Below are positions 17,601 through 23,871 of a DNA stretch of 36,994 bases, one piece after another. The DNA is from Oscillospiraceae bacterium. Its GTDB lineage: Bacteria > Bacillota > Clostridia > Oscillospirales > JAAYXM01. The notes beneath the pieces were generated by a model. That model made no database searches. It worked only from the letters and a program-made list of their open reading frames with translations, and was not told the origin of the DNA. How positions within the stretch are numbered: position 1 is the stretch's first letter; every line of letters begins with the position of its first letter. The stretch spans positions 1 through 36,994 of the forward strand of contig JAFSEA010000081.1 of NCBI GenBank assembly GCA_017435965.1, written 5' to 3'. The position numbers and the translations under genes are program-made.

Positions 17601-20600
17601 CCGTTATTCTCGACGACTCCGTTGAATCCGTGGAATGGATAGACTTCCTTATGGCAACAGGCTGGGATACTGACCCCAAGACCGGCGGCGGTATCTTCTC
17701 ACAGCTTGTTGACGAGGTTGATGCCGACGGCCAGGGAAATGAAGCATCAAGCTACAACGTTTACTGGCTCGACAATCTCCGCGGAGTGAACGAAGCACTT
17801 GAAGGCTCACGCTTTGAAGACAAGAGCTTTAACAATAACCCCAAGTATATGAGAATGTACTATGCAAACCTTCCCCTTATTGCCGGAACATATTCGCCGC
17901 AGATAGGTGATACGAGCTCAACTGCAGCCGCAGACCATTGGGCAGACATTGATGAGGCGAAAAAGGGCTGGCAGATAACGGGAGACCCGGTATTTGCACA
18001 GGTTATGTATTTCCTTAACGGAAATAGTGCCGAGGGACTTCGCTACGGCATAACGGACAAAAACCCCGAACGCCTTGAAAAAGAGGTAGAGGATATTATA
18101 AGAGAATACGGAGTTTTAAATCTCAAGTCAGAGGCTATGACAAACTTCGGCTATGCAATCCTCCGTGACGGTGGTGACTTCACCGACAGTACAACTCCCA
18201 CGGCAACAGACACACAGAGAAATGCGTGGATGTACTTCGGTTCAAACGGCGGTCACGGTCACAAAGACACATTGAATCTCGGACTCACAGCCTATGGTCT
18301 CAACCTTCTCCCCGACCTCGGTTATCCGGAGCAGACAGGAACACAGCCGAATCGTCTCCAGTGGGTATCCTCAACCATTTCCCATAACAGCGCAACCGTA
18401 AACGGAAAAGAGCAGACAGTGGAAAAAGAAATCCGTGGAAAGCTCCTTCACTTTGACGGCGGAGAAACCGTTCAGGTTATGGATGTATCCACACCTTATG
18501 TCTATAGTGATGTCTCCGAATACAGAAGAAGCGTTATGACGGTTTATGTCGATGACAGCAATTCCTATACCGTTGATTTCTTCCGCATTCTCGGCGGTGA
18601 CGAGCACCTTCTCTCGATCCATGCCCAGAGTAATGAAATCTCGGCAACGGAAGGACTCGACTTCACTCTTGTCGAGGATGAGAACGGAAACTACATTTCA
18701 GGCTCACAGCTTGATGAAAACGGAAACTACAAGGGAACAATGGCAGGTCGTGATGCCACATATGTCAAGGATACGGTAACGGGCAAGGTAAGACTTCCCA
18801 ACCCGGATATTCCTCTTGGCGCAAACGAGGTTGAGCTTCCCGTTGAGTATGGTCAGGACCCCAACTCTCCTGCAGCATGGACATACGATACACTTTTCCC
18901 CAGAGGCTATACATGGCTTAAGAACGTTGACCGCGACGTGAACCCCGAAAACGACGTTGAGGTTGAGTTTAAGATTCGCGACTTTAACGGTGCAATAACC
19001 GACGGAAAAGATATTTATCTCCGTGTTATGATGCCGAATGGCAAAAACGTAGCCTCCGGCGGAGATATGGAAATCTCAATAGCAGACGGACTGCCACCTC
19101 AGGTTGCGGCAAACAAGAAGATAGATAAACTTAAATACCTCCTTGTGAAGAACACAGGTAAGGACCTCGACACAGTATTCACAACGGTCTATGAGCCTTA
19201 TCGCACAAACCGCTACCTCAGCGGTACAGAGGAGCTTGATGTGGCCATAGTTGACGGAACCGAGAATGCTTCCGATGCCGTCCGTGCCCTCAAGGTTTCC
19301 CATGTAAACGGAAGATGTGATTATATCTTCTGGGCAACGAACAACACCGTTACCTATGAGATTCAGGATGGAGACTTAAAGCTTTCCTTCCGTGGATTTA
19401 TGGGAGCTTACACCATAAACAAAAACGGTGAAAACACATACAAGTATCTCCTTGACGGCGATATTTTAGGTGAATCTCTCGGCAAAGCCGCAATAACGGG
19501 TGAGGTTGTAAGCTTTACACAGGATCTTGCCTTTGAAAATGAGATAGTAATAAAGAGTAACAGCGAAGTTTCCGATGGAGAAGTAAAAGCACTTTCCGGA
19601 AAGCTTCTCGTAATCGACAATGGAAAACTCACACGAAGCGGAAGCTATGTCATTGAAAGCGCAGAAAAGACAGGTGAAAATATCACTCTGAATGTCGGAA
19701 ATACAACTACAATCAGAAAACTCAAAAACAGTATGGACTTCTCACAAGGCTATGAGTATATGATAGAGGTGGGACAGCCGGCAAAGATTTCTCTTGTACA
19801 TTGCGAAGACTTTGCTCCCGTATTTGATGCAGTTGAGGATATGACGGCAAGCGCAGGAAGCCACGTTAAGCTTTCGGTATCCGCAAAAAGTCTCCTTGAC
19901 GGCGTTTCAGTCACCTACAAGCCAACACTTCTCCCTCGAGGTGCAAATCTTGACGAGGAAACCGGTGTTGTAACGTGGAATCCCACATCAGGTCAAATCG
20001 GAGATAACCACTTTGCAATAACCGCAATAGACGATGCGGGAAGACAAAGCACAATTCACTTCTATGTTACTGTTTACGGTTCGACCTCCGGCGGCGGTGG
20101 CGGTGCAACAAGCACAACAAAGCCCGAAACACCCGACAAAGAGGATACAAATAAACCCAATGTAGGGGAGGATATCATCCTCCCACCCGCAGAGTCAGAT
20201 GTCCGATTCACCGACCTCGCCTCCCATGCTTGGGCAGCGGATGCAATCAATTCACTTGCCGATAAGGGAATAATAAAGGGCACAAGTGAAACCACCTATT
20301 CACCGGCAAACAACATAACAAGAGCAGATTTTGCAATTCTCCTTGTGAGAGCCTTTGAGAAGGAAAGCGACAACACCGAAAACTTCTCAGACGTAAGCGA
20401 GTCCGATTACTTTGCAAAAGAACTTGCGGTCGCCCGAAACACAGGACTCGTCGGCGGCATAGGCGCGAACTTGTTCGCACCGAGAGATAATATCAAGCGT
20501 TGCGATATGATGCTTATGGTATATCGAGTCCTCAAGGACAAATTTGTAGGGGCGGATATCATCCGCCCGGATTACGAGGACTTCGACACCGTCCCCGATT

Positions 20601-20749
20601 ACGCAAAAGAAGCAGTATCAGCCCTCATAGGTGCAGGACTCGTAAACGGTAAAAACAACCTCATCGCACCCAACGACAACACAACAAGAGCAGAAGTAGC
20701 AGTTCTCCTACAGCGAGTTCTTGAATTTGTGGAAAATCGGGCGGAGTAG
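11654..20749 (+). CDS. Giant SLH-anchored heparinase II/III-like polysaccharide lyase, locus 1
   Basis: About 3,031 aa. ATG 11654 is chosen because AAGGAG precedes it; the in-frame TTG at 11630 has no such site. Order: signal peptide (1-25); three module I copies (~32-266, 369-603, 708-939), each followed by a BIG2 domain; a fourth BIG2; one module II (~1134-1303); three Ig-like domains; lyase region (~1603-2713); He_PIG-type Ig domain (~2716-2811); Gly/Thr linker; three SLH repeats (~2846-3028). The lyase part resembles the heparinase II/III alpha-toroid plus beta-sandwich enzymes that cleave uronic-acid glycans by beta-elimination. It holds a Cys4 knuckle (C1674, C1677, C1703, C1706), a candidate catalytic Tyr near Y2034, a GHGHKDTLN motif (H2201, H2203) and ISHNSATVNG (H2244). 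Two palindromic repeats are translated inside the linker and SLH3, and a third gives the stop. Substrate unknown. Confidence 0.85.
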   Translation: MKRILSFVLSLCMLISFMPQIAFAEESTERQSYKYNFGYGAFGASSVIPMSTTAAADTAAVGEEGYVANTLSLARFATDKTFATTNSAPWLAAGMHYVLDMKLKENELWAQAYNIRLTLTSYGFMLMIDVPEAGEYTPVLEYQALANSYVNNIILIPEDDSFITSKTATRPVGFWNLDKDPAVLEGTAGATAVFRDMGEATREKYTLGTLDMQEVTPDDKSEYKVFNNVTLEKKRYYLIFDSAETQTSASSDNKIELALRSFTLAVPGTVEVPSLKTVEASLSSDVIAPGSSATVALALKYEDGSEFSDPHTVAYESLDENVATVDANGVVTGVSDGKAKIKITVTPTVSGSPVTTEVEITVESEKEPQSLHYNFGYESYGLNSDIPISTNFAEDTAEVDGEGYVANTISIARFAKDKKLATVNSAPWFFAGMKYVTTSALKSGELWIQAWETRATVTTFGFMIAVDVPVAGEYIPALNYQALATGYVNNILLVPEDDARFIEKTSGGIGFWRLDNQVLEGQSGVSLYIRDLRDVDRENYQLGTVDMQEVTPDETTERKVFDKVTLEKKRYYLVFDCDGQNISSSASGSNKIELSINSFDLFLPGEVDIPVLGSADISFDNSEIYIGETANASLNLKFTDGQIYTEKYTAVYESLDANVATVDASTGVVTGVSEGKAKIKVTVTPEYGDAVVGEGEITIAKKVPLTAKIYKFGYGAYGAAEDIPIKTNFIQDTAEIDGEGYVADTLSLARFSKDDKFAENNTSPWLYKGMKYVLDSKLYADSLWIQSYRTRVTLTSHGSIMMIDVPQKGTYTPVLEYQALKNGYVNDILLIPADDARFTGKSFGFWRLDNQVLEGTGDVSILLSKITDADREKYRLGTVNMQEANPDTTSEYKVFPETTLEKKKYYLIIDTVGQKIDSEKELAAGNKIELSLRSFRLEVPGTVDVPVLSSVELSFGKQSLPISRTTKAVLSMKYDDGDTFVEDCNLSFESLNDHATVDDEGNITAVNEGVAKIKVTVTPEYGEAVSAEAELPITSKPVLDSFRFTEAEINLLRDDAVRGKYETSIVAVMSDGEKESAEPFEVSYESSDESIATVDENGVITAVSEGKATVTVSAMSPEERLCTGTISVIVHAEMPGIYVDFSKTVCKPDKSLPDITPGYKILIDESQSGFSLGTAVDTGLGIFFANTYYSKCWPEAKVKNTTFAFSVNADIEGWYKTEIIGALHKQGGTYSIYTEDDYVGDRSFWNGVTGDEKWSTATSKERALNTVYLKRGENKIYMRMRKTGTGNPYVTINSLNFIPVESDVTLERIDTTLPDELAVGETFDGVAVAYMSDGTVRHFNDASNDGSEETVRVMGANTSNSGISADGFAYVIGDTGKKEYVLKGETAGTTTVTVYATLGDNNRAETTKDIVVTNDLLTSTSLTMAAEEIFAGDMTYLTAHPVIGGKRISYSSATTNEITSSDESVVKVEGNLLRAVSEGSATLTVKSTFNGKSVENSEFTVEVLPEGMTDIDITSGGSYVIRLTDNEEETIPMFVSAISNLGNALDMGNATVSVRALTPEIADIIDGERILPVAEGEAKFLVRIELDGRIREKECSLRVAFGKSKATIMTAEKAAAARENMSKYDWAKKEAEGYKRNADAVVDNVDVLYDMIHSEGIPRAANVGYGSDPAIYNCRYCNVDLRAEYSTYPWVHNAIIRPWKIQCPDCKRVFPSNDFGSFYKLGLNEYGEFSRDRALEEHAKLFGDPNAEVGSDAYYGYGKGYLENTLYKDIADEPRLNGGQGLRPGETVATWGVDDGFGYVPKMPDGTPYSYNNGKDIERHSYIAEYLHYGVWRNGAVGDAIEDSAYAYFYTGDKRYGRVAAILLDRLADFYPDYDIMPYFTMVGNSHGGAGQGKIIGSIWETGIITKYITAYDMVYDMYDDPYVLNYISNKNNVWKMRHSKENASQIRTNIEDGILRAAFEGIKTDAVSGNFGMEQKANAYAAVILDDSVESVEWIDFLMATGWDTDPKTGGGIFSQLVDEVDADGQGNEASSYNVYWLDNLRGVNEALEGSRFEDKSFNNNPKYMRMYYANLPLIAGTYSPQIGDTSSTAAADHWADIDEAKKGWQITGDPVFAQVMYFLNGNSAEGLRYGITDKNPERLEKEVEDIIREYGVLNLKSEAMTNFGYAILRDGGDFTDSTTPTATDTQRNAWMYFGSNGGHGHKDTLNLGLTAYGLNLLPDLGYPEQTGTQPNRLQWVSSTISHNSATVNGKEQTVEKEIRGKLLHFDGGETVQVMDVSTPYVYSDVSEYRRSVMTVYVDDSNSYTVDFFRILGGDEHLLSIHAQSNEISATEGLDFTLVEDENGNYISGSQLDENGNYKGTMAGRDATYVKDTVTGKVRLPNPDIPLGANEVELPVEYGQDPNSPAAWTYDTLFPRGYTWLKNVDRDVNPENDVEVEFKIRDFNGAITDGKDIYLRVMMPNGKNVASGGDMEISIADGLPPQVAANKKIDKLKYLLVKNTGKDLDTVFTTVYEPYRTNRYLSGTEELDVAIVDGTENASDAVRALKVSHVNGRCDYIFWATNNTVTYEIQDGDLKLSFRGFMGAYTINKNGENTYKYLLDGDILGESLGKAAITGEVVSFTQDLAFENEIVIKSNSEVSDGEVKALSGKLLVIDNGKLTRSGSYVIESAEKTGENITLNVGNTTTIRKLKNSMDFSQGYEYMIEVGQPAKISLVHCEDFAPVFDAVEDMTASAGSHVKLSVSAKSLLDGVSVTYKPTLLPRGANLDEETGVVTWNPTSGQIGDNHFAITAIDDAGRQSTIHFYVTVYGSTSGGGGGATSTTKPETPDKEDTNKPNVGEDIILPPAESDVRFTDLASHAWAADAINSLADKGIIKGTSETTYSPANNITRADFAILLVRAFEKESDNTENFSDVSESDYFAKELAVARNTGLVGGIGANLFAPRDNIKRCDMMLMVYRVLKDKFVGADIIRPDYEDFDTVPDYAKEAVSALIGAGLVNGKNNLIAPNDNTTRAEVAVLLQRVLEFVENRAE
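20161..20184. repeat. REP-like palindrome translated in the linker before SLH1
   Basis: Begins TGTAGGGG with stem GGGAGGAT/ATCCTCCC around ATC. It is read in frame and contributes VGEDIILP to the linker. It is the same family as 58-82 with a paired C-to-A / G-to-T change in the stem. Confidence 0.8.
20545..20569. repeat. REP-like palindrome translated in SLH3
   Basis: The same 25 bases as at 58-82, read in frame as VGADIIRP, between the RVLKD end of SLH2 and the DFDTVPDYAKEAV start of SLH3. Confidence 0.8.
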
Positions 20750-20764
20750 AACCCCGCCCCTACG
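20738..20764. repeat. REP-like palindrome spanning the lyase stop codon
   Basis: Inverted orientation of the family: CGGGCGGAGTAG on the left, CCCCGCCCCTACG on the right, forming a GGGCGG/CCGCCC stem. The codons CGG GCG GAG TAG inside it give the last three residues (RAE) and the stop of the giant lyase. Confidence 0.75.
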
Positions 20765-20802
20765 AGGTTTGTTGCAATTTGCGGAAATCCACATAACCCA
20801 CC

Positions 20803-20832
20803 TGTAGGGGAGGATCTCCGTGCCCTCCCACG
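20803..20832. repeat. REP-like palindrome, intergenic variant
   Basis: Begins TGTAGGGGAGG, with the complementary CCTCCC arm ending in CACG; the loop differs (ATCTCCGTG). It lies 71 bases after the palindrome at the lyase stop and just before the promoter of the zinc-ribbon gene. Confidence 0.65.
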
Positions 20833-20866
20833 ACCCATATGGCGTAACCGGGATTCCCTCCACCTT

Positions 20867-20895
20867 TTGACATCCAATCCCCGTTGTGGTACAAT
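20867..20895 (+). promoter_or_regulatory. Strong sigma-A promoter of the small zinc-ribbon gene
   Basis: Perfect -35 TTGACA (20867-20872), 17-base spacer, TACAAT (20890-20895) with a TGG extension before the -10 box. The ribosome-binding site begins only 5 bases after the -10, so the leader would be very short. Confidence 0.6.
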
Positions 20896-20914
20896 CCTAC
20901 GGAGGAAAACTTAT

Positions 20915-21037
20915 ATGTGGATATGCGAAAAGTGCGGGACTCGGAATAATGACAAATTCTGTGCCGAATGTGGTGTGCCGAGACCTGTCGATTCAGATGC
21001 AGACAGAAACGGCAAAACAAAGCAGAATAATCAATAA
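20915..21037 (+). CDS. Mini zinc-ribbon protein (40 aa), possibly the first half of a broken gene
   Basis: 40 residues read from ATG 20915 to TAA 21035-21037. GGAGG lies 9 bases before the ATG and a near-consensus promoter precedes it. Two CXXC pairs (ICEKCG ... FCAECGVPRP) form a zinc ribbon of the type found at the N terminus of many small Clostridia proteins. A polar tail (DSDADRNGKTKQNNQ) follows and then the stop. The same frame stays open after this TAA to 21334, which suggests that the stop interrupts a longer gene of about 139 codons. It may equally be a real mini-protein; both readings fit what is visible. Confidence 0.6.
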   Translation: MWICEKCGTRNNDKFCAECGVPRPVDSDADRNGKTKQNNQ

Positions 21038-21334
21038 ATCCGTGCAAATGCAAATTCCGGCGGATTGACAGCGGAACAGGCATTGGCGGAATTTGTGGCG
21101 GCTTATGGAGAGAGTGTTACTTACAAAGCAAGTGGAAAATCTTGGTATGCCGCATCCATGATGAAGAACGGAAGAAGTCTCTATCGTAAGTTTTTTGCTA
21201 CCGAGGACAGCATATACTGTGTAGATTTTGGAATGAATGCAAGCGATATGGAAAAATACAGCCCGTATATTGAATATATGGAAGATAATTTCGGCAAAGC
21301 AGACATAGAAAAAAACCGCACCCATAGTGATTGA
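21038..21334 (+). pseudogene. In-frame remainder of the zinc-ribbon gene after a stop codon
   Basis: From 21038 the frame of the mini zinc-ribbon protein continues without interruption to TGA 21332-21334. It encodes IRANANSGG and then a folded-looking segment (LTAEQALAEFVAAYGESVTY ... YCVDFGMNASDMEKYSPY). A TTG at 21065 could start an 89-aa protein, but I see no convincing ribosome-binding site there. The simplest reading is one gene, ribbon plus a ~90-residue C-terminal domain, split by a TAA at 21035. Alternatives are a separately translated second cistron, readthrough, or a sequencing error. Function unknown. A terminator follows directly. Confidence 0.5.
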
Positions 21335-21346
21335 GGGTGCGGTTTT
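21312..21346. terminator. Bidirectional terminator
   Basis: Perfect 12-bp stem AAAACCGCACCC / GGGTGCGGTTTT with an 11-base loop that contains the stop codon at 21332. It separates the zinc-ribbon gene (plus) from the membrane gene ending at 21354 (minus). Confidence 0.8.
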
Positions 21347-21353
21347 GATTATA

Positions 21354-21950
21354 CTATGAAATTGCGGTGAATTGCTCTTTGCATTCGTGGCAGGTTACGG
21401 TGATTCTGCCTTTTCCTCCGGGCACTTTACACTTTGCGCCGCAGAAGGTGCATTTGCAGGTTACGACTCTCTTTGAGGATCCGTTTTTCATATTTACGGG
21501 TGTGTCTGCACCGGGGATTGGTCTTCCGAGTTTTACTGCGCGCATCACGTCTTTTGCATCATCGGCTGAAAGAGAAATATAATAGCGCACATCGTTTGCG
21601 TTCACACATATAAAAGAACGTTCAAGAGTGACTGTGTATTTTGTTCTGCTGTCGAAATGGAAGCTATGACCGAAAAGCCCGCCCTTTCCGCAAGTGCCGA
21701 CACCTTCGATTTTATCGTCGTATATGGTGATATAGGTCTTTGAATAGCTTTTTGCCGTGAGGAAAAAGAAGATAGCGGTACAGCTTGTGATAACGGGTGC
21801 GATTTTCAAAACAAATTTTGCGGTGTCATCTCTTGTGAAAGCTTCTTTATCGGTGAGGAAAAGCCATATGCCGATAATTACAAAAAGAAAGCCTGCAAAT
21901 ATAAGAGAAAGGGGTGCTTTGCCCTTTTTCGAGACAAGTATTGTGCCCAT
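21354..21950 (-). CDS. Two-helix membrane protein with a C-terminal zinc ribbon
   Basis: 198 aa. Two hydrophobic helices near residues 15-35 and 48-66 form a hairpin. A PH-like beta domain follows (YITIYDDKIEGVGTCGKGG ... YYISLSADDAKDVMRAV), and the C terminus is a zinc ribbon with pairs TFCGAKC and TCHECKEQF. This inverts the ribbon-first order of the 5876 protein. I recognise no named family; the domain pattern suggests a cytoplasm-facing membrane sensor or assembly factor, which is a guess. AGAGGT precedes the ATG by 6 bases and a strong promoter lies at 21983-22010. It is divergent from the protease gene. Confidence 0.8.
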   Translation of the reverse strand: MGTILVSKKGKAPLSLIFAGFLFVIIGIWLFLTDKEAFTRDDTAKFVLKIAPVITSCTAIFFFLTAKSYSKTYITIYDDKIEGVGTCGKGGLFGHSFHFDSRTKYTVTLERSFICVNANDVRYYISLSADDAKDVMRAVKLGRPIPGADTPVNMKNGSSKRVVTCKCTFCGAKCKVPGGKGRITVTCHECKEQFTAIS

Positions 21951-21982
21951 GAATATACCTCTTTAAAAAGTGTGTTGAAAAT

Positions 21983-22010
21983 ATTATATCACAAAACAGA
22001 AACTTTTCAA
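21983..22010 (-). promoter_or_regulatory. Sigma-A promoter of the zinc-ribbon membrane gene at 21950
   Basis: Minus strand: TTGAAA (22005-22010), 16-base spacer, perfect TATAAT (21983-21988) with a TGA extension. Confidence 0.7.
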
Positions 22011-22053
22011 CTGTGAACGAGGCGTAAAAAACATAAAGATTTACCGAATTTTA

Positions 22054-22082
22054 TTGAAAAAGGAAAAAGAATGTAATATAAT
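22054..22082 (+). promoter_or_regulatory. Sigma-A promoter of the protease gene
   Basis: TTGAAA (22054-22059), 17-base spacer, perfect TATAAT (22077-22082). The in-frame TTG at 22054 is therefore the -35 box and not a start codon. Confidence 0.75.
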
Positions 22083-22119
22083 AAACAAAAGATACGATGA
22101 ATTTTTAGGGGTGACAGGT

Positions 22120-23793
22120 ATGTGTTCTTGTTTGAAGCGTATTATATGTCTGGTGTGTGCGATCTTTATTATTTCGGGATGCATCACCGCATTTGCGGCA
22201 AAAGAAGAAAAGCTTTATGAAAAATTTGATTTTGATGAAAATTATGAGTATTCAAAACAAGAAATAATAACCCGCGGTCTGGAATCCACCGTGCCGATGA
22301 TATTTCATATTGTGGAAGCAAAAGTTACATATCAACCGGTGATTTTCGATGCCGATAAATACCTCGAAGACCTTATAGCGTATTATGAATATCTTCTGCG
22401 GATAAAGACCAAGGAAGAAGCCGATGCCATTATGTATGAGTATATGAGTGAACACATCGACGAATACATAGAATATGGCAAACGAAAAACTGCGGATTCT
22501 GAAGTGAGCTTCACAGGTAGCGGAGTGGTTATCAGCGAAGACGGATACATAGCAACAAATGCACACGTTGTTGAGTTGACGGAAGAGACAAAACAGGAAT
22601 GTTATCTTGAAGCTTTAAATGAAGGGGTTATGGAAGACCTGCAATCCTTGCTGGAAGAAATCGGAGAATATGGGGTAAGCCTTTCCGAAGAGCAGATAGA
22701 GAAGCTTTATTATGCAACCCTTCTGGATGGAATTGAGCGTATGAAGGTAGGGGAAGAGAAAGAGGAATTGTATGTCGTATTCCCCACGGCATCGGGAGAT
22801 ACCGAATTGGAAAACGGTATGGCTTATGAAGCGGAAGTTGTAAAAATCGGCAATCAGGGAGACAAAGAGGGGTATACTCAGGATGTTGCGATTCTGAAAA
22901 TAGATGCGATAAATATGGTCTCGCTGAAGCTGTCAGAATCTTATCCCGAGAAAGGAAGTGAGATTTTCTCGGCAGGTTTCCCGGGGGATTCAACCGAACT
23001 TTTTGAAAACGCAGGTAGTACCGCGGCAACTTTAAGCGCAACCGTGGATTCGGGAAAAGTTGTAAATTTGATTGCAATCAACGATACCGATTACAAGTCA
23101 ATACAGATATCAAGCCTGATTTCAAACGGAAGCAGCGGAGGCCCGTCTGTTGACAGAAGATTTCAGGTAGAGGGACTCAATACCTTCGGACACCAGGAAG
23201 ATAATAGATTTGCGTTTATGGTGCCGGCGGCGTTTGTGGCATATATGGCAGAGGAATATGATCTCATATATTCCGACATTTCAAAAACCTTCTTCACAGG
23301 TCTGCAAATGCTTGAGAAGGGATATGGAATCTCGGCGAAAGAGTGTTTTGAATATGTCAAAAAGCATCAGCCTGACACTCCTTATATCGAAAAGCTGATT
23401 GAAGCTGCAAACAACGCACCGCAAGAGGAATACAAGAAAAGCGCAGAGGTGGAAAAAACGGAGTCGCAAGCTTCAAATGACGAAGCAGATGATGATTCGG
23501 TCGGATTTTTCGAGCAGTATAAAATCATATTCATTATAGCTGCAGCTGCCCTTGTTGTCGTTGTGGGTATCATTGTGATATTCGGTAAATTGTCCAAGAA
23601 GAAAGGTGACAATAAGCTGAAAGAGGGAGCATCATACTATACTCCGACACCGACACCCGAACCAAAACAAGAGACTGTGAAAAGAGAGGAATATCAAGCT
23701 CCTCCATCGGAACCCCAAGAAATTCCCGTTGCAAACGAAGTTCCTCCGAAATCTGAAGAGAATTCATTCTTCAAAAGACCGCAAGACCTTTAA
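22120..23793 (+). CDS. Membrane-anchored trypsin-like serine protease (HtrA/DegP type, no PDZ)
   Basis: 557 aa from ATG 22120, preceded by AGGGGTGA. An N-terminal signal segment (residues 5-26) contains ISGC, which could be a lipobox, and AFA, a signal peptidase I site. The S1 protease domain has all three catalytic residues: H149 in TNAHVV, D255 in QDVAIL and S339 in NGSSGGPS. The His-Asp spacing of about 106 residues exceeds that of DegP-type enzymes because of a Glu-rich insertion. A transmembrane helix follows near 468-488, then a Lys-rich stop-transfer and a Pro/Glu-rich cytoplasmic tail with TPTPTPEP. There is no PDZ domain. It probably cleaves or monitors proteins outside the membrane; the tail may signal or bind partners inside. 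Target unknown. It is a single-gene unit. Confidence 0.85.
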   Translation: MCSCLKRIICLVCAIFIISGCITAFAAKEEKLYEKFDFDENYEYSKQEIITRGLESTVPMIFHIVEAKVTYQPVIFDADKYLEDLIAYYEYLLRIKTKEEADAIMYEYMSEHIDEYIEYGKRKTADSEVSFTGSGVVISEDGYIATNAHVVELTEETKQECYLEALNEGVMEDLQSLLEEIGEYGVSLSEEQIEKLYYATLLDGIERMKVGEEKEELYVVFPTASGDTELENGMAYEAEVVKIGNQGDKEGYTQDVAILKIDAINMVSLKLSESYPEKGSEIFSAGFPGDSTELFENAGSTAATLSATVDSGKVVNLIAINDTDYKSIQISSLISNGSSGGPSVDRRFQVEGLNTFGHQEDNRFAFMVPAAFVAYMAEEYDLIYSDISKTFFTGLQMLEKGYGISAKECFEYVKKHQPDTPYIEKLIEAANNAPQEEYKKSAEVEKTESQASNDEADDDSVGFFEQYKIIFIIAAAALVVVVGIIVIFGKLSKKKGDNKLKEGASYYTPTPTPEPKQETVKREEYQAPPSEPQEIPVANEVPPKSEENSFFKRPQDL

Positions 23794-23816
23794 AATGCAT
23801 GGTTTAATTGAATAAC

Positions 23817-23871
23817 AAAAAGGCGTTGTCCCCGTTGTGTTTAAAACTACATACGGAGGCATGCCTTTTTT
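23817..23871. terminator. Terminator between protease and AraC genes
   Basis: Outer stem AAAAAGGC (23817-23824) / GCCTTTTT (23863-23870) with a partly paired interior. Symmetric A and T runs allow termination in both directions. Confidence 0.65.

Noticed and set aside
20161-20832. Possible CRISPR-like array from the recurring palindromes
   Set aside because: Copies are irregularly spaced, differ in stem sequence, and are partly inside coding sequence; there are no uniform spacers and no cas genes.
22054-22119. TTG start for the protease at 22054
   Set aside because: TTGAAA at 22054 is the -35 box of a near-perfect promoter; transcription would begin after it. The ATG at 22120 has its own ribosome-binding site and starts the signal sequence.
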